In this document: positions 57,508-64,000 of the stretch, in pieces
How positions within the stretch are numbered: the first letter of the stretch is position 1
How the letters are laid out: every line of letters starts with the position of its first letter
Notes under the pieces: model-generated
The model's database searches: none
The model's input: the letters and a program-made list of their open reading frames with translations, nothing else
Told to the model about the DNA's origin: nothing
Made by a program: the position numbers and the translations under genes
Origin: Conus ventricosus
Lineage: Eukaryota > Mollusca > Gastropoda > Neogastropoda > Conidae
NCBI GenBank assembly: GCA_018398815.1
Contig: CM031614.1
Coordinates: 44,232,382 to 44,296,381, forward strand
Direction of reading: 5' to 3'
Length of the DNA: 64,000 nt

Positions 57508-57729
57508 CTGCAATCAGCACACAATGTGGACTGCAGACAGTGTGGGCAGCAAACTGTTTGCCACAGACTGCTGACCTCATGCACAGCTAACAGCGCCATA
57601 TGTTTACTTCATACAGCATAATATTGCATACCGTTTGACAGCAGGGAGTTAGAGAAAGGCCACCACTGTAGACCTAATCTGCAATCGATGAAGTCACAGG
57701 TGGTAGCTCATCACTGTTTCTACATGCTC
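57508..57729 (-). other. Probable intron sequence next to the terminal exon
   Basis: Non-repetitive, no coding signal. Runs from the splice acceptor into the minisatellite. Confidence 0.45.
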
Positions 57730-59134
57730 TGGACAAAGTAATTGTCCAACATTGAGCATTTACACTGCACAAGGTCACAGATCAACACTGTATGCACTGT
57801 ACTAGACAAGGTCACAGATGAACACTGTGCACTGTACTAGACAAGGTCATACATCAACACTGTATGCACTGTAATGGCTAGACAGGGTCACAGATGAACA
57901 CTGTATGCACTATACTAGACAAAGTTATAGATCAACACTGTACGCACTATACTAGACAAGGTCACACATCAACACTGTATGCACTATACTAGACAAGGTC
58001 ACTCATCAACACTGTATGTACTGTACCAGACAAGGTTACACATCAACACGGTATGTACTATACCAGACAAGGTCACTCATCAACACTGTATGTACTATAC
58101 CAGACAAGGTCACTCATCAACACTGTATGTACTATACCAGACAAGGTCACTCATCAACACTGTATGTACTATACCAGACAAGGTCACTCATCAACACTGT
58201 ATGTACTGTACCAGACAAGGTCACACATCAACACTGTATGTACTGTACCAGACAAGGTCACAGATCAACACTGTACTAGACAAGGTCACACATCAACACT
58301 GTATGTACTGTACCAGACAAGATCACACATCAACATTGTACTAGACAAGGTCACTCATCAACACTGTATGCACTGTACCAGACAAGGTCACTCATCAACA
58401 CTGTATGTACTGTACCAGACACGATCACACATCAACACTGTATGCACTGTACCAGGCAAGGTCACACATCAACACTGTATGTACTGTACCAGACAAGGTC
58501 ACAGATCAACACTGTACTAGACAAGGTCACACATCAACACTGTATGCACTGTACCAGACAAGGTCACAGATCAACACTATACTAGACAAGGTCACACATC
58601 AACACTGTATGTACTGTACCAGACAAGGTCACAGATCAACACTGTACTAGACAAGGTCACACATCAACACTGTATGTATTGTACCAGACAAGGTCACACA
58701 TCAACACTGTACTAGACAAGGCCACACATCAACACTGTATGTACTGTACCAGACAAGGCCACACATCAACACTGTACCAGACAAGGCCACACATCAACAC
58801 TGTATGTACTGTACCAGACAAGGTCACACATCAACACTGTATGTACTGTACCAGACAAGGTCACACATCAACACTGTACTAGACAAGGCCACACATCAAC
58901 ACTGTATGTACTGTACCAGACAAGGTCACACATCAACACTGCATGCACTGTACCAGACAAGGTCACACATCAACACTGTACCAGACAAGGCCACACATCA
59001 ACACTGTATGTACTGTACCAGACAAGGCCACACATCAACACTGTATGTACTGTACCAGACAAGGTCACTCATCAACACTGTATGTACTGTATCAGACAAG
59101 GTCACTCATCAACACTGTATGTACTGTACCAGAC

Positions 59135-59140
59135 AAGGTC
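59135..59140. repeat. Target-site duplication AAGGTC (left)
   Basis: Exact duplicate of 60,452-60,457. Within the unbroken minisatellite unit the sequence AAGGTC occurs once at this position, so the pair is explained by insertion. Confidence 0.75.
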
Positions 59141-60451
59141 CAGGGGTGATAGTACCAAAGAGTTCCGAAACCTGAACCAAAAAAATTCCTGAACCCCAAA
59201 CCTGAAACCAATCTATAAAATAAGTTTCAAATTCTTGTAAACCTGAAAATTAACAACATTCATCGATTCATTACTAACACCTTTCACAAACACTATGAAT
59301 ACTTACGTTGCTGAATCTGGTATCAGATTGTGTACTCCACCCTTTTTGCCTCTCATTGTATTACAATTGTCCATCAAGCACGAAACAACTTGAGACCAGT
59401 CGACTTTTCTTTCTGATAGAATGCCAGACACTGCATTGAAGATATTTTCTGCTGTTGCAACATTTACTTCTCTTGACCCTAAGTGTTCTGCTACAACTTT
59501 TCCCAGTTCCACATCATAATACTGAACAAGCACGTTCACAATCTTGTCATTATTGCTATTTGTAGCCTCGTCAATATTTAAAGAAAAGTGTCTGTCTGAC
59601 AGCTTTGCACTCAGTTCCTTCTTCATAGCATGTGCTACTCCATGTACAGTGGTGTAAGTTGTGCTACCACGAGAAAGAGAGAGAGAACCAAGTGCTTTGT
59701 CATCACTAGCTAACCTCTTAGCAAGCTCAACAAGATCTCCCCCCAAAGAAAAGGGCAGACAATGTTCGGCAATAAATGCACAAACAACTGCTTTCAGTTC
59801 TGCTTTCCTGTCTCCCATACCGTCTTGCGTAACGGTAGTTGTGGAAGCTCCATCAAGCTTTGTAGACTGGCGGACAGACTTCAAATTGCGCCGATGATCC
59901 ACATCTTCTGCATGAGAAAGCAAGGCTTTTTTCCCACTTGAGCCACAGAGTAATGTTTTGTTGCATGGCACGCAAAAACAAACTCCCGGCGACTCGACCT
60001 TTTCACACCAATCGCCATGACATACCCCATCGCTGTTCCGATCTTGCAACCAATCCCACCTCCACTTGTTTTTCACACCTATCTCAACTGTAGAAATATC
60101 TGCCCCCGCGGTAACACCTTCATGTTGTTTGGTTTTGTACTCTTGTTTTTGAAAGACACAAAGGCACACAAACTAGCTGACAAAGTTGCTTGTGACAAGT
60201 TGTCATTTGCACCAAGAGCTGCATGCTGCTACCCGAAGTGAAAAACCTCGTTTTTACAACCAAGGACGTCACTGTCGGAGGTCAAATAATCTCCCTTGCA
60301 ACGATCCTATTATCGTCTGCTATTAAAATCTCTTTGTCCCTGCTTTTCCAGTCCGAAATGACTTTCCAAACAAACTCAAAAACCGGAGATTATTTTTTTC
60401 AGCAATCGTAAAACCGGATTTCCGGAACATTCCGGAAAATTAGCACCCCTG
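59141..60451 (-). mobile_element. hAT-type DNA transposon, internally deleted (1,311 bp)
   Basis: Inserted in the middle of the minisatellite. Ends: CAGGGGTGATAGTACC on the left; the right end reads CAGGGGTGCTAATTTTCC on the minus strand, an 8-bp perfect terminal inverted repeat of the CAGGGGTG class common in hAT elements, plus further partial matches. Flanked by a 6-bp AAGGTC duplication (hATs give 8 bp most often, but 5-6 bp groups are known). Subterminal CCGGA repeats near the right end (60,390-60,437) and CCTGAA(A)CC repeats near the left (59,170-59,205) could be transposase binding sites. Carries only the 5' part of a transposase gene. Confidence 0.85.
59307..60169 (-). CDS. hAT transposase, N-terminal part only (first exon)
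   Basis: An open frame of ~288 codons from ATG at 60,169. Residues ~61-95 hold a BED/TTF-like zinc finger (CFCVPCNKTLLCG ... HAEDVDHRRN; C66, C69, H86, H92). Residues ~184-197 read FSLNIDEATNSNND and residues ~262-275 read VSCLMDNCNTMRGK; these are positions of the first and second catalytic Asp regions of hAT-like transposases. Frame end: a consensus donor GTAAGT lies at 59,306-59,301, so translation would leave by splicing just before the apparent stop. The C-terminal catalytic Glu and dimerisation domain are absent: only ~160 bp separate the donor from the terminal repeat. Unlike other relics here the frame is intact. It could be non-functional or an N-terminal repressor-like product. Confidence 0.7.
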
Positions 60452-60457
60452 AAGGTC
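60452..60457. repeat. Target-site duplication AAGGTC (right)
   Basis: Exact duplicate of 59,135-59,140, directly after the CACCCCTG end of the hAT element. Confidence 0.75.
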
Positions 60458-63400
60458 ACACATCAACACTGCATGCACTGTACCAGGCAAGGTCACATAG
60501 CAATACTGTATGTACTGTACCAGACAAGGTCACACATCAACACTGTATGTACTGTACCAGACAAATTCACACATCAACACTGTAATGTACTGTACCAGGC
60601 ACGGTCACACATCAACACTGTATGTACTGTACCAGACAAGGTCACACATCAACACTGTATGTACTGTACCAGACAAGGTCACACATCAACACTGTATGTA
60701 CTGTACCAGACAAGGTCACACATCAACACTGTATGTACTGTACCAGACAAGGTCACATATCAACACTGTACTAGACAAGGTCACACATCAACACTGTATG
60801 TACTGTACCAGACAAGGTCACACATCAACACTGTATGTACTGTACCAGACAAGGTCACACATCAACACTGCATGCACTGTACCAGACAAGGTCCACACAT
60901 CAACACTGTATGTACTGTACCAGACAAGGTCACACATCAACACTGTATGTACTGTACCAGACAAGGCCACACATCAACACTGTACCAGACAAGGCCACAC
61001 ATCAACACTGTACTAGACAAGGTCACACATCAACACTGTATGTACTGTACCAGACAAGGTCACACATCAACACTGTATGTACTGTACCAGACAAGGTCAC
61101 ACATCAACACTGTATGCACTGTACCAGACAACGTCACACATCAACACTGCATGCACTGTACCAGACAAGGTCACACATCAACACTGTACTAGACAAGGCC
61201 ACACATCAACACTGTATGTACTGTACCAGACAAGGTCACACATCAACACTGTACTAGACAAGGCCACACATCAACACTGTATGTACTGTACCAGACAAGG
61301 TCACTCATCAACACTGTACTAGACAAGGTCACACATCAACACTGTATGTACTGTACCAGACAAGGTCACACATCAACACTGTATGTACTGTACCAGACAA
61401 GGTCACACATCAACACTGTATGTACTGTACCAGACAAGGTCACACATCAACACTGTATGTACTGTACCAGACAAGGTCACACATCAACACTGCATGCACT
61501 GTACCAGACAAGGTCACATAGCAACACTGTATGTACTGTACCAGACAAGGTCACACATCAACACTGTATGTACTGTACCAGACAAGGCCACACATCAACA
61601 CTGTAATGTACTGTACCAGACAAGGTCACACATCAACACTGTACTAGACAAGGCCACACATCAACACTGTATGTACTGTACCAGACAAGGCCACACATCA
61701 ACACTGTATGTACTGTACCAGACAAGGTCACACATCAACACTGTATGTACTGTACCAGACAAGGTCACACATCAACACTGTATGTACTGTACCAGACAAG
61801 GTCACACATCAACACTGTATGTACTGTACCAGACAAGGCCACACATCAACACTGTATGTACTGTACCAGACAAGGTCACACATCAACACTGTACCAGACA
61901 AGGCCACACATCAACACTGTATGTACTGTACCAGACAAGGCCACACATCAACACTGTACCAGACAAGGCCACACATCAACACTGTACCAGACAAGGCCAC
62001 ACATCAACACTGTATGTACTGTACCAGTCAAGGTCACATAGCAATACTGTACTAGACAAGGTCACACATGAACACTGTACCAGACAAGGTCACACATCAA
62101 CACTGTATGTACTGTACCAGACAAGGTCACACATCAACACTGTACCAGACAAGGTCACACATCAACACTGTACCAGACAAGGCCACACATCAACACTGTA
62201 TGTACTGTACCAGACAAGGTCACATAGCAATACTGTACTAGACAAGGTCACACATCAACACTGTATGTACTGTACCAGACAAGGTCACATAGCAATACTG
62301 TACTAGACAAGGTCACACATCAACACTGTACCAGACAAGGTCACACATCAACACTGTACCAGACAAGGGCACATAGCAATACTGTACTAGACAAGGTCAC
62401 ACATCAACACTGTATGTACTGTTCCAGACAAGGTCACACATCAACACTGTATGCACTGTACCAGACAAGGTCACACATCAACACTGTATGTACTATACCA
62501 GACAAGGTCACACATCAACACTGTATGTACTGTACCAGACAAGGTCACACATCAACACTGTATGTACTGTACCAGACAAGGTCACATAGCAATACTGTAC
62601 TAGACAAGGTCACACATCAACACTGTATGTACTGTACCAGACAAGGTCACATAGCAATACTGTATGTACTGTACCAGACAAGGTCACACATCAACACTGT
62701 ATGTACTGTACAAGACAAGGTCACATAGCAATACTGTATGTACTGTACCAGACAAGGTCACATAGCAATACTGTATGTACTGTACCAGACAAGGTCACAT
62801 AGCAATACTGTAAGTACTGTACCAGACAAGGTCACATAGCAATACTGTATGTACTGTACCAGACAAGGTCACATAGCAATACTGTATGTACTGTACCAGA
62901 CAAGGTCACATAGCAATACTGTAAGTACTGTACCAGACAAGGTCACATAGCAATACTGTATGACTGTACCAGACAAGGTCACATAGCAATACTGTATGTA
63001 CTGTACCAGACAAGGTCACATAGCAATACTGTATGTACTGTACCAGACAAGGTCACATAGCAATACTGTACTAGACAAGGTCACATAGCAATACTGTATG
63101 TACTGTACCAGACAAGGTCACATAGGAATACTGTATGTACTGTACCAGACAAGGTCACATAGCAATACTGTATGTACTGTACCAGACAAGGTCACATAGC
63201 AATACTGTACTAGACAAGGTCACATAGCAATACTGTATGTACTGTACCAGACAAGGTCACATAGCAATACTGTATGTACTGTACTAGACAAGGTCACATA
63301 GCAATACTGTATGTACTGTACCAGACAAGGTCACACATCAACACTGTACCAGACAAGGTCACACATCAACACTGCAATGTACTGTACCAGACAAGGTCAC

Positions 63401-63935
63401 ACATCAACACTGCATGTACTGTACCAGACAAGGTCACATAGCAATACTGTACTAGACAAGGTCACACATCAACACTGTATGTACTGTACCAGACAAGGTC
63501 ACACATCAACACTGTACTAGACAAGGTCACACATCAGCACTGTACTAGACAAGGCCACACATCAACACTGTATGTACTGTACCAGACAAGGCCACACATC
63601 AACACTGTATGTACTGTACCAGACAAGGCCACACATCAACACTGTATGTACTGTACCAGACAAGGTCACACATCAGCACTGTATATACTGTACCAGACAA
63701 GGTCACACATCAACACTGTACCAGACAAGGTCACTCATCAACATTGTATGTACTGCACCAGACAAGGTCACACATCAGCACTGCATGCACTGTACCAGAC
63801 AAGGTCACATAGCAATACTGTAAGCATTACGCTAGACTTGGTAAAAGATCAACACTGGATGTACACACAGCACTAGACTAGGCCACAAATCAACACTAAA
63901 ACGTCTACATTGTATCAGACAAGGTCACAGCTTAA

Positions 63936-64000
63936 CAATGCATCTTATAAACGATATATAAGGTAAACACATGGTAACTTCTTTTTTGACTTCCTGTTTT
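63936..64000. other. Unique end of window
   Basis: Degenerate edge of the minisatellite gives way to T-rich sequence. Nothing recognised. Confidence 0.5.

Larger units (their letters stand above)
57730..63935. repeat. Large minisatellite, 37-bp and 28-bp units, split by a hAT element
   Basis: The major unit is 37 bp: TGTACTGTACCAGACAAGGT CACACATCAACACTGTA. A minor 28-bp unit lacks the TGTACTGTA part and usually reads CTAGACAAGG at the join. The array covers ~57,730-59,140 and ~60,452-63,935, with over 130 units in total by rough estimate. Regional variants: CACTCATC (58,070-58,210 and 59,060-59,120), GGCCACAC scattered, and CACATAGCAATACTG dominating ~62,580-63,310. Both edges are degenerate. 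Because 37 and 28 both leave remainder 1 on division by 3, all three plus frames stay open over long stretches; these are not genes. Confidence 0.95.

Noticed and set aside
59661..59897. Plus-strand 78-codon frame
   Set aside because: Shadow of the minus-strand hAT transposase frame.
57979..63876. Many frames repeating MYCTRQGHTSTLYVLYQTR-like peptides, up to 307 codons
   Set aside because: 37-bp minisatellite read in three open frames; no start context or domain, and interrupted by a transposon.
57730..63935. CRISPR-like array (regular repeats of 28-37 bp)
   Set aside because: Units are contiguous with no unique spacers, in a eukaryotic genome; it is a minisatellite.

Overview
This window looks like animal nuclear DNA, most likely from a marine invertebrate and probably a mollusc. 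The grounds are GT-AG splice sites, very dense CA/GT, GA/CT and poly-C tracts, TTAGGG-type telomeric repeats, LINE 3' tails, a Polinton/Maverick relic and a hAT element. No bacterial gene organisation is present. The species cannot be fixed from the sequence. There is one 1,000-base run of N (14,833-15,832).

Layout, left to right. 1-1.58 kb is a GT satellite with a ~340-bp higher-order period; its inverted counterpart is at 7.3-8.46 kb. Between them lies a decayed copy (2.74-5.65 kb, +) of an uncharacterised multi-copy marine-invertebrate ORF family. 8.5-14.8 kb is microsatellite-rich. It includes a telomere-like TTAGGG block inside long inverted repeats (10.85-11.09 kb) and a GA array with an 85-91 bp higher-order unit. 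After the gap, 15.8-16.26 kb (-) is a LINE endonuclease fragment, abutting an 89-bp near-perfect hairpin that recurs at 36.65 kb.

18.8-36.4 kb is the main find: a decayed Polinton/Maverick (self-synthesising transposon, virus-like gene set). It has an integrase (+), a protein-primed family-B DNA polymerase (-), a coiled-coil/membrane protein (+), several unassigned possibly structural ORFs and a truncated packaging-type ATPase (+). A second element sits inside it at 22.33-26.45 kb: a reverse-transcriptase element bounded by two ~275-bp direct repeats that each carry tRNA-like A and B boxes.

37-44 kb holds smaller repeats and LINE pieces: an imperfect inverted repeat, a possible LTR remnant, a LINE ORF1 fragment (-), a 5'-truncated LINE with a readable reverse transcriptase (+), two LINE-type 3' tails that run into CT microsatellites, and a LINE C-terminal fragment (-). 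45.6-57.4 kb is largely free of recognisable transposons. It may be an unusually long 3' UTR of a minus-strand host gene whose last coding exon is 57,391-57,507; this is the only host exon I can support. Upstream of it, in what would be an intron, is a 6.2-kb minisatellite of 37- and 28-bp units (57.73-63.93 kb). That array is split by an internally deleted hAT element (59,141-60,451) with terminal inverted repeats and a 6-bp target duplication.

Nearly every transposon reading frame is broken by one-base insertions or deletions. Some may be real decay and some may be assembly error. Except for the terminal exon and the open part of the hAT frame, no intact protein gene is claimed.
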